Origin: Rodentibacter caecimuris
GTDB lineage: Bacteria; Pseudomonadota; Gammaproteobacteria; Enterobacterales; Pasteurellaceae
Strand: one strand, 5' to 3'
DNA: 64,000 nt
NCBI RefSeq assembly: GCF_024622045.1
Contig: NZ_JANKBP010000006.1
Both the position numbers and the translations under genes were made by a program. Each line of letters opens with the position of its first letter. The stretch's first letter is position 1. Positions 45,687 to 55,336 of this stretch are shown piece after piece. The notes below the pieces were generated by a model. That model was given only the letters and a program-made list of their open reading frames with translations. It was not told the DNA's origin and did not search any database.

Positions 45687-47681
45687 ATGTTCAAGGTTTT
45701 TGATTTAGGCGAACCCACCCCGTTTGGCAGTTCGGGAAAGGTCGAAAATGGCGTGAAATTAACAAATTTTAGCCTGTTTTCGGCTGCGGCGAGTAAAGTA
45801 GAACTCTGTTTATTTGATGGTGAAATTGAAACCCGTTTCCCGATGGCTTGTACCGATAATATTTGGCATTTGGCACTGACCGGTGTACGACATGGCACGC
45901 AATACGGCTTTCGTATTCACGGCCCGTATGCAAACCCGCAAAAATTAATGCTCGATCCTTACGCTAAAGCGGTAAGTCATAAGCCTGATTTAAGTAGCTC
46001 GGAAAAACGGCAGTGGTTTTTGCTCAATGATCATCGTGACAACGCCCATATTGCCCCAAGAGCGGTTATTTTTGAAGAGGATTTCGACTGGAGCGGTGAG
46101 CAAAAACCTCATATTCCTTGGGGGGAAACCATCGTATATGAATTGCATGTTAAAGGTTTTAGCCGATTAAACGAGAAAATCCCTGCAACCTTGCGGGGGA
46201 CGTATGCCGGGTTGGCACACCCGATTAACCTTGCGTATTTAAAAGAGTTAGGTGTGACGACAATAGAATTATTACCTGTCAATTTTCATCTCAATGAACC
46301 GCATTTACAGGCACGTGGTTTGCAAAATTATTGGGGATATAACCCTCTTGCTATGTTTGCTGTTGAGCCTAAATATGCCGCAACGGATCAGCCGCTGACC
46401 GAATTTAAGTCGATGGTGAAGGCTTTTCACCAAGCGGGCATTGAAGTGGTGTTAGACGTCGTATTCAATCATTCCGCAGAATCAGAACAACATTTTCCCA
46501 CATTTTGTCAGCGTGGAATTGATGATCAAACCTACTATTGGCGCAACGATAACGGGCATTACATTAACTGGACGGGCTGCGGCAATATGCTTAATTTATC
46601 CTCTGAGGTCGGGCGTAAATGGGTGGTGGATTGCCTACGTTATTGGGTGGAAGAATGTCATATTGACGGCTTTCGGTTTGATTTGGCAACGGTGCTTGGG
46701 CGGGATAAACCCGATTTTAATTCTTCAGCCCAACTTTTTGCCGATATAGTCAATGAACCGGGTTTACAAAATATTAAATTGATCGCAGAGCCATGGGATA
46801 TAGGACATTACGGTTATCAGGCAGGGCATTTCCCCGATTATTTTGCCGAATGGAATGATCGTTTCCGTGATGATATTTGTCGTTTTTGGTTGTGGAAAAG
46901 TGGCGAAATCGGAGGATTTGCCGAGCGTTTTGCCGGTTCGAGCGATTTGTTTAAAAAAGAGGGGCGTTTGCCGCATTGTTCACTTAATTTTATCACTGCC
47001 CATGATGGTTTCACGTTACGGGATTTAGTCAGTTATAACGAAAAACACAATGAAGCGAATGGCGAACAAAACCGAGACGGGCGTAATGAAAATTACAGTT
47101 ATAACCATGGCGTAGAAGGGGAATCCGTTACTCTTTGCGAAGCACAAAAAAATAGGATAGAAAACGACCGCACTTGCGCTCAAACGGCATTGTTAATGAC
47201 TTTATTGCTCGCTAATGGAACGCCAATGTTGTTAGCAGGCGATGAGTTTGGTAATACGCAGTACGGTAATAATAATGCTTACTGCCAAGATAACGAAATT
47301 GCTTGGTTGAAATGGGAAAACTTTAATAAAAATTTATTTGAAGTGACGAAGCAAACGATTGCACTTCGCAAAAAAATTTGGAGTTTGCAAAAAAATGCTT
47401 GGTGGTCAAATGATAATGTCAGTTGGTTGAGTGTACGGGGAACACCTATGCAGCAAGAGGATTGGCATAACTTTGGAGTTAAAGCGTTACAAATTTTATT
47501 GGACGAAAAATGGCTCTTTTTAATTAATGCGAAAGCAGAATCTCAGACTTTCATATTGCCTAATAGTGCTGTAAGCCAATGGAAAGCCTTTGTGGACACA
47601 ACAAACTTAACATTTATCCAGTCACAGGAAGTAACGGTAAGCAGTATGGCATTTTGTTTGTTGTATAGCGTGGATAACTAA
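45687..47681 (+). CDS. glgX: Glycogen debranching enzyme GlgX
   Basis: Isoamylase-type GH13 enzyme that removes alpha-1,6 branches from limit dextrin made by GlgP. About 664 residues from MFKVFDLG, with GGTAAGG upstream; ATG at 45672 is an alternative. Motifs are VVLDVVFNHSAE, IDGFRFDLATVLG (nucleophile), IKLIAEPWDIG (acid/base) and FITAHDGFTLRD. It lies between glgB and glgC. Confidence 0.95.
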   Translation: MFKVFDLGEPTPFGSSGKVENGVKLTNFSLFSAAASKVELCLFDGEIETRFPMACTDNIWHLALTGVRHGTQYGFRIHGPYANPQKLMLDPYAKAVSHKPDLSSSEKRQWFLLNDHRDNAHIAPRAVIFEEDFDWSGEQKPHIPWGETIVYELHVKGFSRLNEKIPATLRGTYAGLAHPINLAYLKELGVTTIELLPVNFHLNEPHLQARGLQNYWGYNPLAMFAVEPKYAATDQPLTEFKSMVKAFHQAGIEVVLDVVFNHSAESEQHFPTFCQRGIDDQTYYWRNDNGHYINWTGCGNMLNLSSEVGRKWVVDCLRYWVEECHIDGFRFDLATVLGRDKPDFNSSAQLFADIVNEPGLQNIKLIAEPWDIGHYGYQAGHFPDYFAEWNDRFRDDICRFWLWKSGEIGGFAERFAGSSDLFKKEGRLPHCSLNFITAHDGFTLRDLVSYNEKHNEANGEQNRDGRNENYSYNHGVEGESVTLCEAQKNRIENDRTCAQTALLMTLLLANGTPMLLAGDEFGNTQYGNNNAYCQDNEIAWLKWENFNKNLFEVTKQTIALRKKIWSLQKNAWWSNDNVSWLSVRGTPMQQEDWHNFGVKALQILLDEKWLFLINAKAESQTFILPNSAVSQWKAFVDTTNLTFIQSQEVTVSSMAFCLLYSVDN

Positions 47682-47702
47682 AGACAAACGGAGTTAATTA
47701 TA

Positions 47703-48998
47703 ATGAAAAGCCCTGACAAAAACGCTCTTGTAAAAGATACCTTGGTTCTTATTTTAGCCGGTGGACGCGGCTCACGTCTTCACGAACTAACCGATAAACG
47801 AGCGAAACCCGCACTCTATTTTGGCGGTAATCGTCGTATTATTGATTTTGCCCTGTCAAACTGTATTAATTCCGGCTTAAATCGGATTGGTGTCGTGACA
47901 CAATACGCGGCGCATTCCTTATTACGCCATTTACAAACCGGTTGGTCATTTTTGCCACAGGAACGCGGCGAGTTTGTGGATATGCTCCCCGCTCGTCAAC
48001 AAATTGACGATACCACTTGGTATCGCGGTACGGCTGATGCGGTTTATCAAAATATGGCGATTATTCGTGATCACTACTGTCCGAAATATATTTTAATTTT
48101 GGCGGGGGATCATATTTATAAGCAAGATTACAGTGTGATGTTGATGGATCATATAACCAGTGGTGCAAAATGTACCGTCGGTTGTATTGAAGTTCCCCGT
48201 TCGGAAGCCCATGAATTTGGTGTGATGGCGGTAAACGAAAACTTAAAAGTGAAAGCGTTTGTTGAGAAACCGAAAGATCCGCCGGCGATGGTTGGCAAGC
48301 CTGATATATCGCTTGCCTCAATGGGCATTTATGTATTTGATGCGGATTATCTTTATAAAATGCTGGAGTGTGAGGTACATAAGCCGCAAACCAGTCATGA
48401 TTTCGGCAAAGATATATTACCGAGATGTTTAACGGAAGAAACACTTTATGCCCACCCATTCAGCCGTTCTTGCATGGGACGTAATACGGAGGGGGAAATC
48501 TATTGGCGCGATGTGGGAACATTGGATAGTTTTTGGCAATCCAATATCGATTTAGTATCGGAAAGACCACAATTGGATATTTATGATCAAAGTTGGCCGA
48601 TTCGTGGTAATCCGGTACAAGCGTATCCTTCAAAATTTTTCTATAAAAATGCGAATATTCGTCCGGTTGATAATTCTTTAATTGGTGGCGGTTGTGTGAT
48701 TACGGATGCGTCCATTAATTATTCCGTGCTTTTTGATCGCATCAAAATTGAAGAAGGCTCCCGTATTGATTATTGTGTTATCTTACCTGAAGTGGAAATC
48801 GGTAAAAATTGTACTTTAAGAAATTGTATTGTTGATCGTAATTGCAAAATTCCTGACGGTATGCGAATCGGTTTTGACATCGAAGAAGACAAAAAACATT
48901 TCCGAGTCAGCTCGACAGGCAAAGTCATTTTAGTAACTCATAGTATGCTACAAAGATTGAAAGGAGAGGAAGTGGCTTCGGAAGCGCATTTAGACTAA
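47703..48998 (+). CDS. glgC: Glucose-1-phosphate adenylyltransferase
   Basis: Makes ADP-glucose, the committed and allosterically controlled step of bacterial glycogen synthesis. The 431-residue protein has LAGGRGSRLHELTDKRAKPA near residue 20 with the activator and substrate sites, then a left-handed beta-helix C-terminal domain (DASINYSVLFDRIKIEEGS). The gene is 21 bases after glgX. Confidence 0.97.
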   Translation: MKSPDKNALVKDTLVLILAGGRGSRLHELTDKRAKPALYFGGNRRIIDFALSNCINSGLNRIGVVTQYAAHSLLRHLQTGWSFLPQERGEFVDMLPARQQIDDTTWYRGTADAVYQNMAIIRDHYCPKYILILAGDHIYKQDYSVMLMDHITSGAKCTVGCIEVPRSEAHEFGVMAVNENLKVKAFVEKPKDPPAMVGKPDISLASMGIYVFDADYLYKMLECEVHKPQTSHDFGKDILPRCLTEETLYAHPFSRSCMGRNTEGEIYWRDVGTLDSFWQSNIDLVSERPQLDIYDQSWPIRGNPVQAYPSKFFYKNANIRPVDNSLIGGGCVITDASINYSVLFDRIKIEEGSRIDYCVILPEVEIGKNCTLRNCIVDRNCKIPDGMRIGFDIEEDKKHFRVSSTGKVILVTHSMLQRLKGEEVASEAHLD

Positions 48999-49004
48999 TC
49001 AAAT

Positions 49005-49036
49005 AAAAAGTGCGGTTGAAATTGACCGCACTTTGT
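49005..49036 (+). terminator. Inverted uptake-signal pair between glgC and glgA
   Basis: AAAAAGTGCGGT and ACCGCACTTT pair with a short loop. It lies inside the glg gene run, so it may lower glgA-glgP expression or mark a second promoter in 49037-49113. Confidence 0.6.
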
Positions 49037-49113
49037 TAATTAAATTTCTCCTGATTTTGATTAAATAATGGAAGTTGGGAGCGTGGTGTATGGTTAAAAA
49101 AATAGGATATCTA

Positions 49114-50541
49114 ATGAAAGTATTACATGTTTGCTCGGAACTCTATCCCCTATTAAAAACAGGGGGGCTTGCCGATGTTATTGGCGCACTGCCTTTTGCT
49201 CAAAAACAGATAGGGATAGATGCAAGAATTTTATTGCCTGCCTATCCTGCTATTTGTCGGGGGATTGGCGAAACTCATATTGTGGCGGAGTTTGATAATT
49301 TTGCGGGGCATGTTGTATTACGCTACGGCGAACACAAGGGTGTGGGAGTTTATTTAATTGATGCACCACATTTATATGATCGTGAGGGCAATCCTTATCA
49401 CGATATACATTACAATGACTATACGGATAACTATAAACGTTTTGCTTTGTTAGGTTGGGTAGGGGCTGAATTGTCCACCGGGCTTGATTCGTGGTGGCGG
49501 GCTGAAATTGTACATGCGCATGACTGGCACGCCGGACTTAGCGCCGCGTATTTGTTTAATAAAGGCAAACCGGCAAAATCCGTTTTTACTATTCATAATT
49601 TAGCTTATCAAGGGATATTTCATCATCGTCACCTATATGAAATTGGGCTACCGGAAGGAATGTTCCACATAAATGGTCTGGAATTATTTGGTCAAATATC
49701 TTATTTAAAAGCCGGTTTATATTATTCTGATGTGGTTACTGCCGTGAGCCCGACTTATTCTCAAGAAATTACCACAGAAGAATTTGCTTATGGTTTGCAA
49801 GGTTTGTTAATCGGATTACGTGAACAGGGGAGATTGGTCGGTATTTTAAATGGCGTAGATGAAACAATTTGGCATCCGAGTGGTGATGGGTATATCCAGT
49901 ATCACTACAAACAAAAAGCTATGGATGGCAAAAAGAAAAATAAATCGGCGCTTCAGACTTACTTCAATTTACCGGTAAGCGATGCGTTACTTTTTGTTAT
50001 GGTTACCCGTTTAACAGAGCAAAAAGGCGTTGATTTGTTAGTTGAGAGTGCGGACGACATTGTTAAACAAGGCGGGCAACTCGTCATTCTCGGCTCAGGT
50101 TCCGCCCATTTGGAAGAGGCTATTCGCCGGCTTTCTGCCACTTACCCTCAAAATATTGCAGTGAAAATCGGATATGACGAAGCGCTTTCCCATTTGATGA
50201 TCGCAGGCGGAGATGTGATTTTAGTGCCAAGCCGTTTTGAGCCTTGTGGCTTAACCCAACTTTATGGCTTGCAATATGGGACGTTACCGCTGGTAAGAAA
50301 AACAGGAGGACTAGCCGATACCGTTGTAAACAGCACATCGGAAAACATCAAAAAGCATACAGCAACAGGCTTTGTTTTCGACCATGCGAATCCAGAGGAA
50401 CTTCGTTGTTGCTTACAAGAGGCTTTTGCTCTCTGGCAAGAACCTCGTACATGGGCAACGATTCAACGCAATGCAATGGAACAAGATTTTAGTTGGCGTA
50501 AAGTTGCCAAAGAATATGTTGGCTTATATCAGCGTTTATAA
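49114..50541 (+). CDS. glgA: Glycogen synthase (ADP-glucose)
   Basis: GT5-family glucosyltransferase that extends glycogen from ADP-glucose. The 475-residue form from MKVLHVCSELYPLLKTGGLADV contains the KTGGLADV substrate motif at its N-terminus, as in E. coli GlgA; an upstream ATG at 49075 would add 13 residues. Further marks are VHAHDWHAGL and PSRFEPCGLTQLYGLQYG near the C-terminus. AGGATAT precedes the start. Confidence 0.96.
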   Translation: MKVLHVCSELYPLLKTGGLADVIGALPFAQKQIGIDARILLPAYPAICRGIGETHIVAEFDNFAGHVVLRYGEHKGVGVYLIDAPHLYDREGNPYHDIHYNDYTDNYKRFALLGWVGAELSTGLDSWWRAEIVHAHDWHAGLSAAYLFNKGKPAKSVFTIHNLAYQGIFHHRHLYEIGLPEGMFHINGLELFGQISYLKAGLYYSDVVTAVSPTYSQEITTEEFAYGLQGLLIGLREQGRLVGILNGVDETIWHPSGDGYIQYHYKQKAMDGKKKNKSALQTYFNLPVSDALLFVMVTRLTEQKGVDLLVESADDIVKQGGQLVILGSGSAHLEEAIRRLSATYPQNIAVKIGYDEALSHLMIAGGDVILVPSRFEPCGLTQLYGLQYGTLPLVRKTGGLADTVVNSTSENIKKHTATGFVFDHANPEELRCCLQEAFALWQEPRTWATIQRNAMEQDFSWRKVAKEYVGLYQRL

Positions 50542-50549
50542 TGGTGATT

Positions 50550-50590
50550 AAAAAACACCCAAATAAATATAAAATTTGGTTGTTTTTTAA
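50550..50590 (+). terminator. Terminator-like hairpin after glgA
   Basis: AAAACACCCAAAT and ATTTGGTTGTTTT pair with one mismatch around an AT loop and end in a T-run. glgP then needs its own promoter in the 190 bases that follow. Confidence 0.65.
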
Positions 50591-50783
50591 CTAATAAAGG
50601 CTAAAATTCACACGTTTTTTTGTGGTTAGATACTTGATAGTTAATCCAAAGGGATGTTTAGAAATAGGCTGTATTATTTTTGAAGTTTAGTATTTTTTTA
50701 AAATGCCTACTTGGTTCACGATGGAATTTTATATTGTTTAGCTATCTCTCCTGTTTCTCATTTTTTAATAGAGGTTTATTACC

Positions 50784-53249
50784 ATGATAATGGATAATTT
50801 TGATTCTCCATTTCTTTATAATCGTCCTAAGTTGGATGTTCAAGCACTAAAAAAATCCATCGTTTATAAATTAATTTTTTCTATCGGCCGCTCACCACGG
50901 GAAGCAAGTAAACGGGATTGGTTAAATGCAACCTTATATGCGGTACGGGATCTTGTTACCGAAGGTTGGATTACCGCTGCGCGTCAAGCTCGTACTGAAG
51001 GTGCACGGCGCGTTCATTATCTTTCAATGGAGTTTTTAATCGGACGAACATTGTCTAATGCTCTGATTGCAGAAGAAGTCTATGATTTAACGAAAGAAGC
51101 GTTAAGTGAGCTTAATGTCGATTTAGAAGACATTATTGCAAAAGAAGTGGATCCGGGGTTAGGAAATGGCGGTTTAGGGCGTTTGGCTGCGTGCTTTATG
51201 GATTCTATCGCTACGCTTGGTTTGCCGGGAATGGGATATGGGATTCGTTATGAATATGGTATGTTCCGTCAAAAAATCGAAGACGGCCAGCAAGTAGAAC
51301 GCCCTGACGCGTGGTTGGAAAAGGGGGCTCCGTGGGAGTTTTTACGTTTGTCCAAGCGTTTCCATGTTGCCTTTGGCGGCAACATCCATTTTGAGGGGGG
51401 AAAATGTATCTGGAATCCACAGGAAAAAGTCACCGCACTTGCTTATGATCAAATGATTCCGGGTTATAAAAATGATTCGGCAGCGACTTTACGCTTGTGG
51501 TCGGCTCATGGCGGTGAAATGTTTAATCTTGCGGAATTTAATCGTGGAGAACATTTGGCTGCGGTAGAGGCTCGTGCTTCCAGCCGAAATTTATCACGGG
51601 TTCTTTATCCTGATGATTCCACATGGAATGGGCGGGAGTTACGTTTACGTCAGGAATATTTTTTGGTGTCGGCGTCTCTACAAGACATTATTCGACGTCA
51701 TAAGCGTGTTCACAATAGCCTTGAAAATTTAGCCGATAAAGTAGCGATTCACTTAAACGATACGCATCCAGCCTTAGCGATTCCGGAATTAATGCGGATG
51801 TTAGTTGATGAGGAAGGCTTTGAGTGGGAAAACGCCTGGGATATGACATGCCGTATTTTCTCTTACACTTGTCATACACTCATGTCGGAAGCGCTAGAAA
51901 CTTGGCCGGTTGAGATGATGGCGAAAGTCTTGCCACGTCATTTACAAATGATTTTTGACATTAATGACCACTTCTTAGAATACGTGCGGACTTACATTAC
52001 AACGGATAATGAGTTTATTCGTCGCATATCACTGATTGAGGAAGGTTATCAACGCAAAGTACGTATGGGATGGTTATCCGTAGTCGGTTCACACAAAGTA
52101 AACGGCGTGGCGGCAATCCATTCCGATTTGATGGTGAAATCCACTTTCGCTGATTTTGCACGTATTTATCCGGAACGCTTTACTAATGTGACGAACGGTA
52201 TTACGCCTCGCCGTTGGTTGGCTGTGGCAAACCCTCAATTAGCCGCGTTATTTGATCAATATATCGGTCAGGAATGGCGTTGTGATTTAAGCCAAATCAA
52301 AAAATTAGAAACCGTAGCGCATGAAAAGGCGTTTAAAGAAACGATTGCAGATATTAAATATGCCAATAAAGTTAAACTTGCCGATTATGTGAAACGGGAA
52401 CTCGGTATTGAATTGAACCCTAAAGCTTTATTTGATGTACAGGTAAAACGTATTCACGAATACAAACGCCAAATATTGAATGTGTTACATATCATCGCCC
52501 GTTACAATGCGATGATTGCTAACCCTGAAAAAAATTGGCAACCGCGCGTATTTATCTTAGCGGGTAAAGCAGCCTCGGCTTACTACGCGGCAAAACAGAC
52601 GATTCATCTTATCAATGATGTAGCCAAAATCATCAATAATGATGAACGCTTACAAGGGCGTTTAAAAGTAGTGTTTATTCCGAATTATAGTGTGAGTTTG
52701 GCACAACTTATCATTCCTGCGGCGGATATTTCCGAACAGATTTCCCTTGCGGGTACTGAGGCTTCGGGAACCAGTAATATGAAATTCGCGCTCAACGGCG
52801 CATTAACACTCGGAACCTTAGATGGTGCGAATGTGGAAATTTTGGATAATGTCGGCGAAGATCACATTTTTATTTTTGGTAATACGGTAGCACAAGTAGA
52901 GCAGCTTCGTCGTGATGGTTATCATCCGTTTGATTATTATCAAAATGATGTGGAATTACGCACGGTGGTTGAGCAGATTATTGCTGGGGTGTTTTCACCG
53001 GAGGAGCCGCAACGCTATTTACCACTATTGCAGGGATTACAATATTATGATTACTACCAAGTGTTTGCCGATTTCCGTAGTTATGTAGAGGCACAAAAAT
53101 TGGTGGATGAAAAATACAAACATCGCGACCAATGGATTGAAAGCACCATCCAAAATATCATTAATATGGGATTTTTCTCATCAGATCGGACGATTTTGGA
53201 ATATGCAAAAAATATCTGGAAAATTGAGCCGCTTAATAAAACCAACTAA
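50784..53249 (+). CDS. glgP: Glycogen phosphorylase
   Basis: Releases glucose-1-phosphate from glycogen ends, using pyridoxal phosphate. The 821-residue protein is of normal length; the cofactor Lys lies in EASGTSNMKFALNGALTLG, with TLDGANVEI after it. GNGGLGRLAACFMDS and VKRIHEYKRQ are also typical. A 242-base gap with a hairpin separates it from glgA, so it may be controlled apart from the synthesis genes. MalP is a related alternative, but the glg context favours GlgP. Confidence 0.96.
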   Translation: MIMDNFDSPFLYNRPKLDVQALKKSIVYKLIFSIGRSPREASKRDWLNATLYAVRDLVTEGWITAARQARTEGARRVHYLSMEFLIGRTLSNALIAEEVYDLTKEALSELNVDLEDIIAKEVDPGLGNGGLGRLAACFMDSIATLGLPGMGYGIRYEYGMFRQKIEDGQQVERPDAWLEKGAPWEFLRLSKRFHVAFGGNIHFEGGKCIWNPQEKVTALAYDQMIPGYKNDSAATLRLWSAHGGEMFNLAEFNRGEHLAAVEARASSRNLSRVLYPDDSTWNGRELRLRQEYFLVSASLQDIIRRHKRVHNSLENLADKVAIHLNDTHPALAIPELMRMLVDEEGFEWENAWDMTCRIFSYTCHTLMSEALETWPVEMMAKVLPRHLQMIFDINDHFLEYVRTYITTDNEFIRRISLIEEGYQRKVRMGWLSVVGSHKVNGVAAIHSDLMVKSTFADFARIYPERFTNVTNGITPRRWLAVANPQLAALFDQYIGQEWRCDLSQIKKLETVAHEKAFKETIADIKYANKVKLADYVKRELGIELNPKALFDVQVKRIHEYKRQILNVLHIIARYNAMIANPEKNWQPRVFILAGKAASAYYAAKQTIHLINDVAKIINNDERLQGRLKVVFIPNYSVSLAQLIIPAADISEQISLAGTEASGTSNMKFALNGALTLGTLDGANVEILDNVGEDHIFIFGNTVAQVEQLRRDGYHPFDYYQNDVELRTVVEQIIAGVFSPEEPQRYLPLLQGLQYYDYYQVFADFRSYVEAQKLVDEKYKHRDQWIESTIQNIINMGFFSSDRTILEYAKNIWKIEPLNKTN

Positions 53250-53252
53250 ATA

Positions 53253-53277
53253 AAAATCCCCGTAAGGGGATTTTTTC
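53253..53277 (+). terminator. Terminator after glgP
   Basis: AAATCCCC / GGGGATTT stem with a four-base loop and a T-run. Confidence 0.9.
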
Positions 53278-53290
53278 TTTCGTTTACATA

Positions 53291-53320
53291 AAAAGTGCGG
53301 TTAAAATTGACCGCACTTTT
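53291..53320. terminator. Bidirectional terminator from paired uptake signals
   Basis: AAAAGTGCGGTTAA and its inverted partner end just before the convergent acyl-CoA synthetase stop. With the hairpin at 53253 it makes two terminators in a row for glgP. Confidence 0.8.
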
Positions 53321-53325
53321 CTTGT

Positions 53326-55128
53326 TTATGTCTCATTATTTTGCTTATACATCGCCTCAATCTGATTGCGATAACGCTCCATAATGACCTTACGTTTTAA
53401 TTTCAACGTTGGTGTAATTTCCCCCAATTTAATACTAAAAGCTTGAGAGAGTAAGGTGAATTTTTTGACCTGTTCAAAATGAGCCAACTCTTTTTGTACC
53501 GTATTAATACGTTGTTCAAACATCTTCAAAATGTCAGAATTTTTAATCAATTCCATCCGATCTTTATATTTGATATTCAGTTGTTTGGCGTATTCTTCCA
53601 AACTATCAAAACACGGTACAATGAGAGCTGAGACATATTTCTTGGCATCGGCAACGATAGCAATTTGTTCGATGAATTTATCTTTACCGATTTTACTTTC
53701 AATATATTGTGGGGCGATATATTTCCCGTTAGAGGTTTTCATTAATTCTTTAATACGATCGGTAATAAAAAGGTTACCCTTTTCATCAAACTTGCCGGCA
53801 TCGCCGGTTTTTAGGAAACCGTCTTCTGTAAAGGCTTGAGCGGTTTCTTCCGGTTTTTTGTAATAACCTTTCATCACCATACCACCGCGCACGAGAATTT
53901 CGTTATTTTCGCCAATTTTGACTTCAGCCTCTGGCATTGGTGTTCCGATAGAATGAGGGTTAAATTGCTCATCGTGCCAACATGAAATGGTTGCTGTGGT
54001 TTCCGTCATACCATAACCGAGTTTAACGTTAATCCCGATGCTATGAAAAAATAGCCCGATTGCCGGTTCTAATTTTGCACCGCCACAAGGCATCATTTTA
54101 ATTCTTCCGCCTAGTAATTGGCGAAGTTTGGATAAGACGAGTTTATCGGCGAGGGTGTATTGTTTTTTTAGTAAGAAGGGAATCGGTTTTCTTTCTGTCA
54201 ATAAAGTGAAACGTTTTTGTCCGATAGCGATCGCCCAGTGAAAAAGAATCTGGCGAAATTTAGAGGCTTTTTGTACTTTATCTAATACGGCTGCGTAAAT
54301 TTTTTCGTAGAAACGTGGTACAGCACACATCAATGTAGGACGAATTTCCGCTAAAACCGACCGCACTTGGTTTGTGTCCTCCAAATAACAAAGTATTGCG
54401 CCACAATGAAGAATATAAGCTGCCCATGCCCGCTCAAAAATATGTGAGAAAGGCAAGAATGAGAGAGAAATATCCTGTGGTGTGACGTGAAGTGTAAGAT
54501 CATGCGCTTTTAATTGATGAGCAAGATTTGAATAATCCAACATCACGCCTTTTGGTTCACCTGTCGTCCCTGAGGTATAGATAATGGTAAATAAATCGTC
54601 CATTCGTTTATCATGCAAACGTCGATTTAATTCGGTTTGATGGTCCATTGTGCCTAGCTCAATAAATTGCTCCCAAGAACAAGAAAGAGTGTTGGGCTGA
54701 AGTTTGATACTAGGTTTCATCGCCACGATTTTTTGTAATTGAGGACAGAGTGAAGCAATGTCTAAGGCGTGGTCATATTGTTCTTGATCGCCTACGAATA
54801 GAATTTTGACATCGCCATGATTTAGTACAAATTCAGCCTGTTGTGCCGTGTTGGTTGCATAAATAGGAACTGTCACAGCGCGAATTTGTAATGCTGCAAT
54901 GTCGGCAACCGTCCAACGTGGCATATTATGGGCAAAAATTGCAATTTTATCTTGTACTTGAATACCGCAAGCAAGTAATGCACGAGAAAGTTGGTTTAGC
55001 TGATTTTGGAATGCTATCCAAGTGATGTCTTTCCAAATGCCGTTTTCTTTATGGCGAAGTGCGGTCGTATTTCCCCGTGTTTTTACTTGTTGTTCAATAC
55101 GATGAATAAAATGAAGATTGAGATTCAT
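53326..55128 (-). CDS. Long-chain fatty acid-CoA ligase (AMP-forming)
   Basis: ANL-family enzyme that activates fatty acids through an acyl-AMP. The 600-residue protein has the P-loop IIYTSGTTGEPKGVMLD, LGYGMTETTATISCW, the hinge text GFLKTGDAGKFDEKGNLFITDRIKEL and a C-terminal tail of the FAA1-like long-chain subgroup. E. coli FadD is a different subgroup, so the name fadD is not applied. No beta-oxidation genes are nearby; use of host fatty acids for phospholipids is a possible role. Confidence 0.88.
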   Translation of the reverse strand: MNLNLHFIHRIEQQVKTRGNTTALRHKENGIWKDITWIAFQNQLNQLSRALLACGIQVQDKIAIFAHNMPRWTVADIAALQIRAVTVPIYATNTAQQAEFVLNHGDVKILFVGDQEQYDHALDIASLCPQLQKIVAMKPSIKLQPNTLSCSWEQFIELGTMDHQTELNRRLHDKRMDDLFTIIYTSGTTGEPKGVMLDYSNLAHQLKAHDLTLHVTPQDISLSFLPFSHIFERAWAAYILHCGAILCYLEDTNQVRSVLAEIRPTLMCAVPRFYEKIYAAVLDKVQKASKFRQILFHWAIAIGQKRFTLLTERKPIPFLLKKQYTLADKLVLSKLRQLLGGRIKMMPCGGAKLEPAIGLFFHSIGINVKLGYGMTETTATISCWHDEQFNPHSIGTPMPEAEVKIGENNEILVRGGMVMKGYYKKPEETAQAFTEDGFLKTGDAGKFDEKGNLFITDRIKELMKTSNGKYIAPQYIESKIGKDKFIEQIAIVADAKKYVSALIVPCFDSLEEYAKQLNIKYKDRMELIKNSDILKMFEQRINTVQKELAHFEQVKKFTLLSQAFSIKLGEITPTLKLKRKVIMERYRNQIEAMYKQNNET

Positions 55129-55293
55129 ATTAACCTTATTTAGTTTAATGTTAATTGAGCTAACAGTTGTGCGCTAATATAAGGTTAAATGAAAAGAAAA
55201 GCCAGATAAATCTTTAATGTTTTTGATGATTTTGAGTGAACTCTCGTACAATTCGTAAAAATTGTGAGATGACATCACAATGTGATCGAAAAT

Positions 55294-55317
55294 AAAAAAC
55301 CGCTCTAAAGAGCGGTT
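55294..55317 (-). terminator. Terminator after gapA
   Basis: On the minus strand, AACCGCTCTTTAGAGCGGTT is a hairpin followed by T residues. Confidence 0.88.
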
Positions 55318-55336
55318 AGTATGTTAGCTATTTTGA

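Noticed and set aside
48061..48459. 132-codon minus-strand frame inside glgC
   Set aside because: It is a shadow frame; glgC is complete and conserved over the same bases.
55262..55283. CRP-like TGTGA...TCACA near the gapA terminator
   Set aside because: The spacer is seven bases rather than six. It lies about 140 bases before the acyl-CoA synthetase start, so a role is possible but unsupported.
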